Positions 8,088-15,983 are shown, numbered from the stretch's first letter. The stretch is 64,000 bases of DNA from Streptomyces sp. NBC_00536 (GCF_036346295.1 NZ_CP107819.1:4712001-4776000); one strand, 5' to 3'. A program made the numbers and translations. Notes: generated by a model not told the origin, from the sequence alone.

Positions 8088-8387
8088 TCACCAGCCCCGG
8101 AACTTGGATATGACGTCGTGCTCCAGGGCGTCGTGTCCGTCGGCCAGCAACCGCAGGCCTTCGGCGTGGCTCGCGAAGGTGTCCTGAAGGGTTCCGAGGG
8201 CGTTGCCCCAGCCCTGGCTCGCTCCCGTCATCCGGGCCCCGGCGGTCCACGCGGCGAAGGATGCTCCGGCCTCGGTCAGGTCGGTCAAGGCCTTCTTGAG
8301 GTCCGGCCGCAGATCCGTCACCAAGGTGTCGACGGCTCCCGCCGAGGCGCGCAAGTCGGTCTGTGACACGTTGAGGTCCCACCCCAT
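8088..8387 (-). CDS. WXG100/ESX-like small helical protein
   Basis: 99-residue protein made of two predicted helices around a central turn with Trp and Gly (FAAWTAGARMTG...QGWGNALG). This size and layout match the WXG100/ESX superfamily, although a canonical W-x-G is replaced by WTAG and QGWGN. A strong GGAGGG sequence precedes the ATG. It is the first gene of the operon with the DUF1023 hydrolase, whose N-terminus is similar in kind, so the two may form a helical heterodimer. The 208-bp gap upstream, shared with the divergent LLM oxidoreductase gene, carries two palindromic operators that could act on both genes. Confidence 0.72.
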   Translation of the reverse strand: MGWDLNVSQTDLRASAGAVDTLVTDLRPDLKKALTDLTEAGASFAAWTAGARMTGASQGWGNALGTLQDTFASHAEGLRLLADGHDALEHDVISKFRGW

Positions 8388-8500
8388 GGCATTCCCTCCC
8401 GTTGTGCGTCCGGATTCGATGATCGCATGGGCATTCGAGCCGAGGGGATGGTCTTCGTGTGCGCGGACCGGCCTCGAACGCCGCGGTCACGCCTATTGCC

Positions 8501-8513
8501 TGACGGTGCGTCA
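8501..8513. promoter_or_regulatory. Operator palindrome TGACGnnnCGTCA, copy 1
   Basis: TGACG-GTG-CGTCA, extended by one base each side to a 15-bp perfect palindrome CTGACG...CGTCAG. It lies between the divergent WXG100-like gene and the LLM oxidoreductase gene. The same motif recurs at 8541 and, with small changes, twice before the second LLM gene. This size and symmetry is typical of TetR-family operators. Confidence 0.7.
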
Positions 8514-8540
8514 GCTACGACGATGAGCCCGATGGTTTCG

Positions 8541-8553
8541 TGACGGAACGTCA
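8541..8553. promoter_or_regulatory. Operator palindrome TGACGnnnCGTCA, copy 2
   Basis: TGACG-GAA-CGTCA, a perfect palindrome 40 bp (about four helical turns) after copy 1 and 42 bp before the LLM oxidoreductase start. The two on one face of the helix suggest cooperative binding or repression of the 8596 transcript. Confidence 0.7.
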
Positions 8554-8595
8554 GGTAGTAGGCGACGACCACGACGAAGGCGAGGCGGGGACGGC

Positions 8596-9543
8596 ATGGC
8601 GCGCGTGTTTCCGGAAGGTCGGCTGGTCTACGGGATGCAGCTCCCGGTCCAGTCGCAGAGCACCATCTACGCCGAACCCTGGGAGGCGTCGGCCGGGGCC
8701 GCCGATCTCGCCGCGGTCGCGCGGGCCGCGGACCGGGCGGGGTTCGCGTACCTCGCCTCGTGCGACCACGTGGCCATCCCCCGGCGCATGGCCGGGCCCA
8801 TGAGCACCGTCTGGTACGACCCGGTCGCCACCCTGTCCTTCCTGGCGGCGGTCACCGAGCACGTACGGCTGCTCAGCCACGTCGCGATCGTCGGCCTGCG
8901 CCACCCGCTGGTCAGCGCGAAGCAGTACGCGACCCTCGACCACCTCTCCGGGGGCCGGCTGGTCCTCGGCGTCGGCGCCGGGCACGTACAGGAGGAGTTC
9001 GAGGCCCTCGGCGTGGACTTCGCCCGCCGCGGACCGCTGCTCGACGAGACCCTCGACGCGCTGCGGGCGGCCCTCGGGCCCGAGGAGTACCCGGAGTTCG
9101 AGGGGGAGACCTTCGCGTTCAAGGACCTGGGACAGCTGCCGCGCCCCGCCCAGGAGCGGATCCCGGTGTGGATCGGCGGGTCCTCGCCCGCCGCCGTGCG
9201 CCGGGCGGCCGTGCGCGGCGACGGCTGGCTCCCGCAGGGCGATCCGCGGGAGAAGCTCCCGGCCCAGGTGGCCCGCATCCGCGAGCTGCGCGCGGCCGCC
9301 GGGATCACGGAGCCGATCGAGATGGGGGCGATCACCGAGGCACTGTACGTCGGCGAGCCCGGCTGGGACACCGGCCGGCGCACCCTCACCGGCAAGGCGG
9401 AGGCCCTCGCCGAGTCCCTGCGGGAGTACAAGGCGCTCGGCATGGACCAGATCCAGGTGCGCTTCCGCAGCCGCGACCGGGCCGAACTCATCGACCAGAT
9501 CAGTGCTTTCGGGGTCGAGGTCGGCCCCCTCCTCAACGACTAG
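8596..9543 (+). CDS. LLM-class, probably F420-dependent oxidoreductase
   Basis: 315-residue luciferase-like monooxygenase-fold enzyme. These (beta/alpha)8 proteins use F420 or FMN for hydride transfer. Family landmarks are the N-terminal sheet (VYGMQLPVQ), LASCDHVAIPRR, the block LSHVAIVGLRHPLVSAKQYATLD and LSGGRLVLGVGAGHVQEEFEALG, where the glycine-rich loop meets the cofactor phosphate. IPVWIGGSSPAAVRRAA follows toward the C-terminus. The overall pattern fits the F420 subgroup better than bacterial luciferase, but the cofactor is not proven by sequence. It is 11 bp upstream of an SDR gene and opens an operon with two operators in its promoter. Substrate unknown; an alcohol, ketone or acyl-type molecule is likely from its neighbours. 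Confidence 0.88.
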   Translation: MARVFPEGRLVYGMQLPVQSQSTIYAEPWEASAGAADLAAVARAADRAGFAYLASCDHVAIPRRMAGPMSTVWYDPVATLSFLAAVTEHVRLLSHVAIVGLRHPLVSAKQYATLDHLSGGRLVLGVGAGHVQEEFEALGVDFARRGPLLDETLDALRAALGPEEYPEFEGETFAFKDLGQLPRPAQERIPVWIGGSSPAAVRRAAVRGDGWLPQGDPREKLPAQVARIRELRAAAGITEPIEMGAITEALYVGEPGWDTGRRTLTGKAEALAESLREYKALGMDQIQVRFRSRDRAELIDQISAFGVEVGPLLND

Positions 9544-9554
9544 GAGCCACGGGT

Positions 9555-10340
9555 ATGGGCAAGCTGGACGGGCGCGTCGTCATCATCACGGGTGCGGCGC
9601 GCGGCCAGGGCGAGCAGGAGGCCAGGCTCTTCGCCGCCGAGGGGGCGAAGGTGCTGCTGGGTGACGTACTGGACGAGCAGGGCGCCGCGGTCGCCAAGGA
9701 GATCGGCGAGGAGCGGGCCCGTTACGTACGGATGGACGTGAGCCGGGAGGAGGACTGGGCGGCTGCCGTGGCCGCCGCGAAGGAGGCCTTCGGCGAGGTC
9801 AACGGCCTGGTCAACAACGCGGGCATCCTGCGTTTCAACGAGCTGGTGAGCACCCCGCTGGAGGAGTTCCAGCAGATCATCCAGGTCAACCAGATCGGGG
9901 CCTTCCTCGGCATCAAGGCGGTGGCCCCCGAGATCGAGGCGGCGGGCGGCGGCACCATCGTCAACACCTCGTCCTACACGGGCCTGACGGGCATGGCCTA
10001 CGTGGGCGCCTACGCGGCCACCAAGGCGGCGATCCTCGGCCTGACGCGGGTGGCCGCGCTGGAGCTGGCGGCGAAGAACATCCGGGTCAACGCGATGTGC
10101 CCGGGCGCCGTGGACACCCCCATGGCCAACCCCGGGCTGCTGGACCCGGCGGGGATGACGGACGAGGCCCGGGACGCGATGGCGGACCTGTACAAGCGGG
10201 TCGTGCCGATGGGGCGGGTGGGCCGCCCGGACGAGATCGCGCGCCTGGCCCTGTTCCTGACCAGCGAGGACTCCTCGTACATCACCGGCCAGCCCTTCGT
10301 GATCGACGGCGGCTGGATGGCGGGCGTCAGCATCCTCTGA
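9555..10340 (+). CDS. Short-chain dehydrogenase/reductase
   Basis: 261-residue classical SDR that would oxidise or reduce a hydroxyl/keto group with NAD(P). The cofactor motif is TGAARGQG (TGxxxGxG) near residues 12-19, the NNAG motif is in LVNNAGILRF, the catalytic Ser is in NTSSYTG, and the Tyr-x-x-x-Lys pair is in GAYAATKAA. An acidic residue after the second strand (GDVLDEQ) favours NAD over NADP. It is similar in style to 3-alpha/20-beta-hydroxysteroid dehydrogenases, a broad and often over-applied name. The gene follows the LLM gene at 11 bp and likely shares its mRNA. The next gene has its own promoter region with two further operators. Confidence 0.93.
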   Translation: MGKLDGRVVIITGAARGQGEQEARLFAAEGAKVLLGDVLDEQGAAVAKEIGEERARYVRMDVSREEDWAAAVAAAKEAFGEVNGLVNNAGILRFNELVSTPLEEFQQIIQVNQIGAFLGIKAVAPEIEAAGGGTIVNTSSYTGLTGMAYVGAYAATKAAILGLTRVAALELAAKNIRVNAMCPGAVDTPMANPGLLDPAGMTDEARDAMADLYKRVVPMGRVGRPDEIARLALFLTSEDSSYITGQPFVIDGGWMAGVSIL

Positions 10341-10363
10341 CCCGGCCCCCGCGCGCAGGTATC

Positions 10364-10376
10364 TGATGGGGCGTCA
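10364..10376. promoter_or_regulatory. Operator palindrome, copy 3 (one mismatch)
   Basis: TGATG-GGG-CGTCA, one base away from the TGACGnnnCGTCA consensus, in the 111-bp gap before the second LLM gene. A TTGACG sequence at 10381 just beyond it could be a -35 element, so binding here would cover the promoter. Confidence 0.6.
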
Positions 10377-10424
10377 GGTATTGACGGCTCCCGCACGCGG
10401 TGGAACAGTCAAGCCCATCAAATC

Positions 10425-10437
10425 TGACGCAACGTCA
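10425..10437. promoter_or_regulatory. Operator palindrome TGACGnnnCGTCA, copy 4
   Basis: TGACG-CAA-CGTCA inside a 17-bp perfect palindrome TCTGACGCAACGTCAGA (10423-10439). It is immediately upstream of the ribosome site of the second LLM gene, a position suited to blocking transcription. Confidence 0.72.
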
Positions 10438-10451
10438 GAAACCTAAGGACG

Positions 10452-11582
10452 GTGAACCCCTTGGAATTCGGGCTCTTTGTGCAGGGATACGTTGCTGAGG
10501 CGCGTTCCAAGGTCGACCCCGAGGCGGAGCACAAGGCGCTGATCGAGGAGACCGAGTACGTCATCCAGGCCGACAAGTCCGGCTTCAAGTACGCCTGGGC
10601 CTCCGAGCACCACTTCCTGGAGGAGTACTCGCACCTCTCGGCGAACGAGGTCTTCCTCGGGTACCTCGCCCACGCCACCGAGCGCATCCACCTCGGCTCC
10701 GGCATCTTCAACCCGCTCGCCCCGGTGAACCACCCGGTCAAGGTGGCCGAGAAGGTCGCCATGCTCGACCACCTCTCCAAGGGCCGCTTCGAGTTCGGCA
10801 CCGGCCGCGGCGCGGGCAGCCACGAGATCCTCGGCTTCCTCCCCGGCATCGAGGACATGAACGGCACCAAGGAGATCTGGGAGGAGACCATCGCGGAATT
10901 CCCCAAGATGTTCCTCCAGGAGGAGTACGAGGGGTTCCAGGGCAAGCACTGGTCGCTGCCGCCGCGGAAGATCTTCCCCAAGCCGTACGGCAAGGCCCAC
11001 CCGGCCATGTGGTACGCCGCCGGGTCCCCGTCCTCGTACGCCATGGCCGCCAAGAAGGGCCTCGGAGTCCTCGGCTTCAGCGTCCAGAAGGTCTCGGACA
11101 TGAGCTGGGTCCTCGACCAGTACAAGACGGCCATCCAGGAGGCGAAGGCCATCGGCGCCTTCGTCAACGACAACGTCATGGTCACCTCGACCGCGATCTG
11201 CGCCGAGACCCACGACAAGGCCGTCGAGATCGCCGTCAACGCGAACATGAACCGCTTCCAGTCGCTGGTCTTCCGCTACCACGACACCTTCCCGCGGCCC
11301 GAGGCGATCCCGCAGTGGCCCGAGATCCTCCCCGAGTACAACGCGGAGATCATCGAGCTGCTGATCGCCGAGGAGCTGCTGATCTGCGGCGACCCGTCCG
11401 AGGTGCTCCAGCAGTGCAAGCGCTGGGAGCAGGCGGGCGCCGACCAGCTGTCCTTCGGCCTGCCGACCGGGGTGTCGTACGAGGACACCATGAACACGGT
11501 CAAGCTCATCGGGGAGCACGTCATCCCGCAGATCGACACGGACCCGGTGCACCGGACGACACGCTTCCGCGACGCCGTTTAG
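10452..11582 (+). CDS. LLM-class flavin-dependent oxidoreductase
   Basis: 376-residue luciferase-like enzyme, larger than and not closely related to the LLM enzyme at 8596. Landmarks are EFGLFVQGY at the N-terminus, YAWASEHHFLEEYSHLSAN (the His pair typical of the bacterial-luciferase side of the family), RIHLGSGIFNPLAPVNHPV and LSKGRFEFGTGRGAGSHE. AMWYAAGSPSSYAMAAKKG follows. It probably works with FMN. The start is uncertain: GTG at 10452 is very close to AAGGA, whereas TTG at 10461, giving an N-terminus of (M)EFGLFVQGY, has better spacing and matches the usual family start. Two operators sit in its promoter region. The deacylase and aldehyde dehydrogenase genes downstream probably belong to the same pathway. 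Confidence 0.88.
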   Translation: MNPLEFGLFVQGYVAEARSKVDPEAEHKALIEETEYVIQADKSGFKYAWASEHHFLEEYSHLSANEVFLGYLAHATERIHLGSGIFNPLAPVNHPVKVAEKVAMLDHLSKGRFEFGTGRGAGSHEILGFLPGIEDMNGTKEIWEETIAEFPKMFLQEEYEGFQGKHWSLPPRKIFPKPYGKAHPAMWYAAGSPSSYAMAAKKGLGVLGFSVQKVSDMSWVLDQYKTAIQEAKAIGAFVNDNVMVTSTAICAETHDKAVEIAVNANMNRFQSLVFRYHDTFPRPEAIPQWPEILPEYNAEIIELLIAEELLICGDPSEVLQQCKRWEQAGADQLSFGLPTGVSYEDTMNTVKLIGEHVIPQIDTDPVHRTTRFRDAV

Positions 11583-11621
11583 CGGTGGCTCGGGCGGGGG
11601 TGCGGGTGCGGCGCCGCTGTC

Positions 11622-11755
11622 GGGGGCTCCGCCCCCGAACCCCCGCGCCTCAAACGCCGGCGGGGCTGAAATTGCGCTCCGCGCAATCCAGCCTCGCCCG
11701 GGGGCAAATCCAGCCTCGCCGGCGTTTGAGGCGCGGGGTCTGGGGCGGAGCCCCA
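11622..11755. repeat. Nested inverted repeat with GGCGTTTGAGG core
   Basis: Gap of 212 bp holding a large dyad. The outer arms are GGGGCTCCGCCCC near 11623 and GGGGCGGAGCCCC at 11742. The inner arms are CCTCAAACGCCGGCGGGG at 11648 and CGCCGGCGTTTGAGGCG near 11717. The core recurs three times near 63.5-63.7 kb. It belongs to a family of palindromic intergenic repeats that I recall as common in Streptomyces. It could attenuate or terminate transcription between the LLM and amidohydrolase genes. Confidence 0.8.
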
Positions 11756-11794
11756 GGACACGGGCCGCAGGCGAACACCAGCAGAAGGGACGTC

Positions 11795-13534
11795 ATGCTC
11801 GACCACCTGATCAGGGGCGCCACCGTCGTGGACGGTACGGGCGCCCCCGCCCGCGCGGCGGACATCGGGATACGCGACGGCCGGATCGCGGTCATCGCGG
11901 CCCCCGGCACCGTCACCGAGCCCGCCCGGACCGCGGAGGAAGCGCACGGCCTCGTCCTGACCCCCGGCTTCATCGACCCGCACACGCACTACGACGCCCA
12001 GCTCTTCTGGGACCCGTACGCGACCCCCTCCATGAACCACGGCGTCACCACCGTCGCGGGCGGCAACTGCGGCTTCACCCTGGCCCCCCTGAACCCGGAC
12101 CGCCCCGAGGACGCCGACTACACGCGCCGGATGATGAGCAAGGTCGAGGGCATGGCCCTCAAGGCCCTGGAGGAGGGCGTCGACTGGACCTGGTCCGGCT
12201 TCGGCGAGTACCTCGACGCCCTCGACGGCCGGATCGCCGTCAACGCGGGCTTCATGGTCGGCCACTGCGCCCTGCGCCGTCACGTCATGGGCGAGGACGC
12301 GGTCGGCGGCCAGCCCACGCCCGAGCAGATGGAACAGATGCTGGAACTGTTCCACGACGCGATGAACGCGGGCGCCTGGGGCCTGTCCACCACGCAGTCC
12401 GCCACCCACTCCGACGGCGCGGGCGCCCCCGTCGCCTCCCGGCACGCGAAGCCCGCCGAACTGCTCGCCCTCTCCCGGGCGGTCGCCGAACACGAGGGCA
12501 CCCAGCTGGAGGCGATCGTCGCGGGCTGCCTGGACCAGTTCGCGGACGAAGAGATCGACCTCTTCGTCGAGATGAGCGCGGCCGCCGGGCGCCCCCTGAA
12601 CTGGAACGTGCTGACCATCGACGCCGCCGTCCCGGAGCGGGTGCCGCGCCAGCTCATACCGAGTGAGCGGGCCCGTAAGGCCGGAGGCAGGATCGTCGCG
12701 CTCACCATGCCGATCCTGACCCCGATGAACATGTCGCTCGGCACCTTCTGCGCGCTGAACCTGATCCCCGGCTGGGGCGAGGTCCTCGGCCTGCCCGTGC
12801 CCGAGCGGATCGCGAAGCTGCGCGACGCGGACGTACGGGCCGAGATGCTGCGCCGCGCCGACAGCAAGGAGGCCGGGGTCTTCCGGCGCCTCGCGGACTT
12901 CGGGCGCTATGTCATCGGTGACACCTACACCAAGGAGAACGACGGGCTCTCGGGCCGCGTCGTCAACGACATCGCGGCCGAACGCGGCCAGGACCCCTTC
13001 CACTGCCTGGTGGAGATCTGCGCGGCCGACGGCCTGCGCACCGTGCTGTGGCCGATGCCCACCGACAACGACCCGGCGAGCTGGGCGCTGCGCCAGGAGA
13101 CCTGGCAGCACGAGGACGTGATGCTGGGCGGGTCGGACGCGGGCGCGCACCTGGACCGGATGTGCGGGGCGCCGTACACGACCCGGTTCCTCGGGGACTG
13201 TCTGCGCGGACGCAAGCTGGTGCCGCTGGAGCAGGCGGTACGGATGCTGACCGACGACCCGGCGCAGCTGTTCGGGCTGCGCGAGCGGGGCCGGATCGCC
13301 GAGGGCTGGCACGCGGACCTGGTGCTCTTCGACCCGGAGCGGATCGAGGCCGGGCCCGCGACGCTGGTGCACGACCTGCCGGGCGACAGCCCGCGGCTGG
13401 ACTCGCGGGCGATCGGCATCGTGTCCGTCCGGGTCAACGGGGTGGAGACGATCCGCGACGACGAGGTGACGGGTGCCGTTCCGGGGATCGTGCTCCGGTC
13501 GGGCCGGGACACGAGGACGGTGAGCACGCGTTGA
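11795..13534 (+). CDS. Amidohydrolase, N-acyl-D-amino-acid deacylase family
   Basis: 579-residue metal-dependent amidohydrolase of the D-aminoacylase group, which hydrolyses N-acyl amides or related cyclic amides. The N-terminal beta-sandwich starts with LIRGATVVDGTGAPARAADI. The first metal motif is GFIDPHTHYDAQLFWDP. TTVAGGNCGFTLAP supplies the Cys typical of D-aminoacylases, GHCALRRHVMG follows, and the C-terminal metal Asp lies in GGSDAGAHLDRMCG. It ends with the usual LFGLRERGRIAEGWHADLVLFDP. AGAAGGGA-like sequence precedes the ATG at good spacing. A reading starting ~790 bp upstream in the same frame crosses the previous gene and the repeat and is rejected. It overlaps the aldehyde dehydrogenase gene by 4 bases. 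The true substrate is unknown. Confidence 0.9.
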   Translation: MLDHLIRGATVVDGTGAPARAADIGIRDGRIAVIAAPGTVTEPARTAEEAHGLVLTPGFIDPHTHYDAQLFWDPYATPSMNHGVTTVAGGNCGFTLAPLNPDRPEDADYTRRMMSKVEGMALKALEEGVDWTWSGFGEYLDALDGRIAVNAGFMVGHCALRRHVMGEDAVGGQPTPEQMEQMLELFHDAMNAGAWGLSTTQSATHSDGAGAPVASRHAKPAELLALSRAVAEHEGTQLEAIVAGCLDQFADEEIDLFVEMSAAAGRPLNWNVLTIDAAVPERVPRQLIPSERARKAGGRIVALTMPILTPMNMSLGTFCALNLIPGWGEVLGLPVPERIAKLRDADVRAEMLRRADSKEAGVFRRLADFGRYVIGDTYTKENDGLSGRVVNDIAAERGQDPFHCLVEICAADGLRTVLWPMPTDNDPASWALRQETWQHEDVMLGGSDAGAHLDRMCGAPYTTRFLGDCLRGRKLVPLEQAVRMLTDDPAQLFGLRERGRIAEGWHADLVLFDPERIEAGPATLVHDLPGDSPRLDSRAIGIVSVRVNGVETIRDDEVTGAVPGIVLRSGRDTRTVSTR

Positions 13535-15027
13535 GCGAGGCACGTGAAGGGGATCAGCCGCAGCAGGATCATCCGCAACAGCTGCTGATCAACGGCGAGT
13601 GGGTGGCGCCCGCGGGCGGCCACTACGAGGTGATCAACCCGGCGGACGAATCGGTGGTCGGCCTGGCCCCCGAGGCCTCGCGGCAGCAGGTGTACGAGGC
13701 CGCCGCCGCGGCCCGCGACGCCTTCGCGAGCTGGTCCCGTACGAAGCCGGAGGAGCGGGCCGCGATCCTGGACCGGGCCGCGGACATCATGCAGCGGGAG
13801 TACGAGCCGTGGGCGCGCCTGGCCCAGGCGGAGACCGGCGCCCCCACCGGCATCGCCCGCGGCATGCAGGTCGGGGTCGGGGTGGCCCGCTTCCGGCGGT
13901 ACGCGAAGGGCGCCCTGGAACCGGTCGAACGGGGCCTGCCCCCGCAGGTCACCGAGGCCGGGCCGATGGGCGCGGCCAGCGTCCTGGGCGCACTGGAGAT
14001 CCGCCAGCCCGTCGGCGTGGTCACCTGCATCACCTCCTACAACAACCCGTGGGCCAACCCGGCGGGCAAGGTGGCCCCCGCGCTGGCGATGGGCAACACG
14101 GTCGTGGTCAAGCCCGCCCCGCAGGACCCGCTGTCGGTGTTCCGGATGGCGGCGGCGCTCCAGGAGGCGGGCGCCCCGCCCGGGGTGGTGAACGTGGTCA
14201 ACGGCGCCTCGGTGGAGGTCGGCGAGGCGGCCGTGGACGCGCCGGACGTGGACATGGTGTCCTTCACCGGCTCGACGGGCGTCGGGCAGAAGATCGCCGA
14301 GGTCTGCGGCCGGACCATGAAGCGGCAGCTGATGGAGCTGGGCGGCAAGGGCGCGGCGGTCGTCTTCGACGACGCGGACCTCGACGCGGCGGTGCGGGGG
14401 ATCGGGACGACCTTCTCCTTCTACAGCGGCCAGATCTGCACGGCCCCGACCCGGGTGATCGCCCAGCGCGGCATCCACGACCAGCTGGTGGAGAAGCTGA
14501 CGGGCTACCTGGGGTTCATGAAGGTCGGCGATCCGGGCGCGCGCGGCACGGTGGTCGGCCCGGTGATCTCCGCGGCGCACCGGGACCGGGTGGAGTCGTA
14601 CGTCGAGCTGGGCCGCAAGGAGGGCGCGCGGGTCGCGTACGGCGGCGAGCGCCCGGTGGTGGGCCCGGCGGGCAAGGGCTTCTACGTCGCCCCCACGCTG
14701 CTCGTGGACTGCACGAACGACATGCGGGTGGTCCGGGAGGAGATCTTCGGCCCGGTGGTCGTGGTGGTCCCCTTCGACGACGAGGAGGAAGGGATCGCGC
14801 TCGCCAACGACAGCGACTTCGGCCTGCTGCACTACGTGTGGTCCGGGGACGCGGCGCGCGCCTTCCGGGTGGCGCGGCGGATGCGCGCGGGCGGGGTGGG
14901 CGTGAACACGATCGGGCGCAACATGGAGGCGCCGTTCGGCGGGTTCAAGCGGAGTGGTGTGGGGCGGGACGTGGGCTCGTACGCGCTGCACGCCTACAGC
15001 GAGATCCAGTCGATCGTGTGGTCTTGA
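13531..15027 (+). CDS. Aldehyde dehydrogenase family protein
   Basis: 498-residue NAD(P)-dependent aldehyde dehydrogenase. It has the Rossmann binding region (PVGVVTCITSYNNPW, then VVVKPAPQDPLS), the SFTGSTGVGQKIAE turn, the general base Glu269 in MELGGKG and the nucleophile Cys303 in FYSGQICTAPTRV. EEIFGPVVVVVPFD and the C-terminal PFGGFKRSGVGRDVG complete the fold. The start is TTG at 13531, overlapping the deacylase stop, with GAGGACGG 11 bp upstream; no in-frame ATG or GTG lies before the conserved INGEWV. It would finish the pathway by oxidising an aldehyde released by the earlier enzymes. A strong hairpin terminator follows at 15077. Confidence 0.92.
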   Translation: MSEAREGDQPQQDHPQQLLINGEWVAPAGGHYEVINPADESVVGLAPEASRQQVYEAAAAARDAFASWSRTKPEERAAILDRAADIMQREYEPWARLAQAETGAPTGIARGMQVGVGVARFRRYAKGALEPVERGLPPQVTEAGPMGAASVLGALEIRQPVGVVTCITSYNNPWANPAGKVAPALAMGNTVVVKPAPQDPLSVFRMAAALQEAGAPPGVVNVVNGASVEVGEAAVDAPDVDMVSFTGSTGVGQKIAEVCGRTMKRQLMELGGKGAAVVFDDADLDAAVRGIGTTFSFYSGQICTAPTRVIAQRGIHDQLVEKLTGYLGFMKVGDPGARGTVVGPVISAAHRDRVESYVELGRKEGARVAYGGERPVVGPAGKGFYVAPTLLVDCTNDMRVVREEIFGPVVVVVPFDDEEEGIALANDSDFGLLHYVWSGDAARAFRVARRMRAGGVGVNTIGRNMEAPFGGFKRSGVGRDVGSYALHAYSEIQSIVWS

Positions 15028-15076
15028 CGGGGCTCAACGACTGAGCCCGGGGTGGCCGACGGACGGGTCGGCCGGT

Positions 15077-15123
15077 CAACGACGCGGCGCCCCGGGGTGA
15101 CCCCAGGGGCGCCGGTGTCGTTG
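15077..15123 (+). terminator. Long hairpin terminator of the LLM-deacylase-ALDH operon
   Basis: Stacked stems CAACGAC/GTCGTTG, GGCGCCCC/GGGGCGCC and GGGG/CCCC around a TGA loop, with small bulges. There is no U-tract, as is usual in Streptomyces. It separates the ALDH gene from the small secreted protein gene. Confidence 0.7.
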
Positions 15124-15131
15124 GGCCGTAC

Positions 15132-15428
15132 ATGAACGCCATGAAGCGCACCCTCGCCGCCCTGGTCCTCTCCGGCGGCGCCGCCATCGCCCTCACCCCG
15201 GGGCTCGCCCAGGCCGCCGACCAGACGACGCCGCAGGGCCCGCCGATCACCGCCCGCGTCGGCGAGATCGTCGACAACCCGAGCGGGGCCGTCAACGACG
15301 CGAAGACCGCCGTCGGAGTGGCCGCCGGAGTCGCCAAGACCTCCGCCCACGCCACCGACAGCTCCCTGGCCGGCTCGGGCAGCGCCCTGCAGACCGGCCT
15401 CCCGAAGACCCCCAAGGTCGGCAGCTGA
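15132..15428 (+). CDS. Small secreted protein
   Basis: 98-residue exported protein. The signal peptide MNAMKRTLAALVLSGGAAIA... ends at an AQAADQ cleavage region near residue 28, leaving about 70 residues rich in Ala, Gly, Val and Thr with no cysteine and no recognised domain. Two ATGs (15132 and 15141) are in frame; the second (MKRTLAAL) gives a more typical signal. There is no good ribosome site, and the preceding hairpin ends just before it, so expression may be low or start leaderless. It faces a convergent GNAT gene 13 bp downstream. Confidence 0.7.
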   Translation: MNAMKRTLAALVLSGGAAIALTPGLAQAADQTTPQGPPITARVGEIVDNPSGAVNDAKTAVGVAAGVAKTSAHATDSSLAGSGSALQTGLPKTPKVGS

Positions 15429-15441
15429 GCGAGTCCGCCGG

Positions 15442-15885
15442 TCAGTCTGTCAGCGGCTCGATGAACTCGATGAACTTGATGAAGTAGATGTCCTCGTGGC
15501 CGCCCGGGACCCCCGGGACCCGGGCGGTCTCGCGGTAGCCGTGAGCGGCGTAGAAGCCGGGGGCCTGGAAGCTGTACGTCGACACGGTGACCGTGCGACA
15601 CCCCCGCCGGCCCGCCTCCGCCTCGGCGGCGGCGAGGAGCTTGCCGCCCCAGCCCTCCTGGCGGAACGCGTCGTCCACCCACAGCAGCTCGACCCCGGCG
15701 CAGTCGCCCCAGGTCCACGCCGTCAGACCGCCCACCAGGACCCCGTCCGGGGCGGTGACCTTGACCGTGAACCCGCCGCGCTCGTGCCCCGCGGTCGCCC
15801 GCGTGTTGAAGGCCCTCAACTCCTCGCCGAGGCGGCCCTCCAGCTCGGCGTCCGGACCGCTGGTGTGCAGAATCGTCATCGTCAT
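15442..15885 (-). CDS. GNAT N-acetyltransferase
   Basis: 147-residue acetyl-CoA-dependent N-acyltransferase. The central strand is VELLWVDDAFRQEGWGGKLLAAAEAEA, where the R/Q-x-x-G-x-G/A pyrophosphate loop reads RQEGWGGK. The C-terminal part FYAAHGYRETARV is the usual YxxxGF-type end. The substrate, whether small molecule or protein, cannot be told. The ATG at 15885 lacks a clear ribosome site. A run of IEFIEP near the C-terminus reflects short repeats (gatgaactcgatgaacttga) in the DNA. The gene is monocistronic, convergent with the small secreted gene and divergent from the MerR-clamp fusion gene at 15984. Confidence 0.85.
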   Translation of the reverse strand: MTMTILHTSGPDAELEGRLGEELRAFNTRATAGHERGGFTVKVTAPDGVLVGGLTAWTWGDCAGVELLWVDDAFRQEGWGGKLLAAAEAEAGRRGCRTVTVSTYSFQAPGFYAAHGYRETARVPGVPGGHEDIYFIKFIEFIEPLTD

Positions 15886-15951
15886 GGGGCACAGTCTGGA
15901 GGCGGGGCGGTGGTCCGACCTCCGATTTTTCCCTTGATTCGTTTCATCCGT

Positions 15952-15982
15952 TTGACCCTCGACCTGGTGGAGGTCGCACAGT
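15952..15982 (+). promoter_or_regulatory. MerR-type promoter with 19-bp spacer and dyad
   Basis: TTGACC (-35, 15952-15957) and CACAGT (-10, 15977-15982) are separated by 19 bp. The spacer contains the perfect dyad CGACCT-ggtgg-AGGTCG (15960-15976). An over-long spacer with a dyad between the boxes is the hallmark of promoters untwisted by MerR-family activators. The predicted start of transcription is near 15989, at the GTG codons, so the mRNA may be leaderless and autoregulated. Confidence 0.65.
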
Positions 15983-15983
15983 C

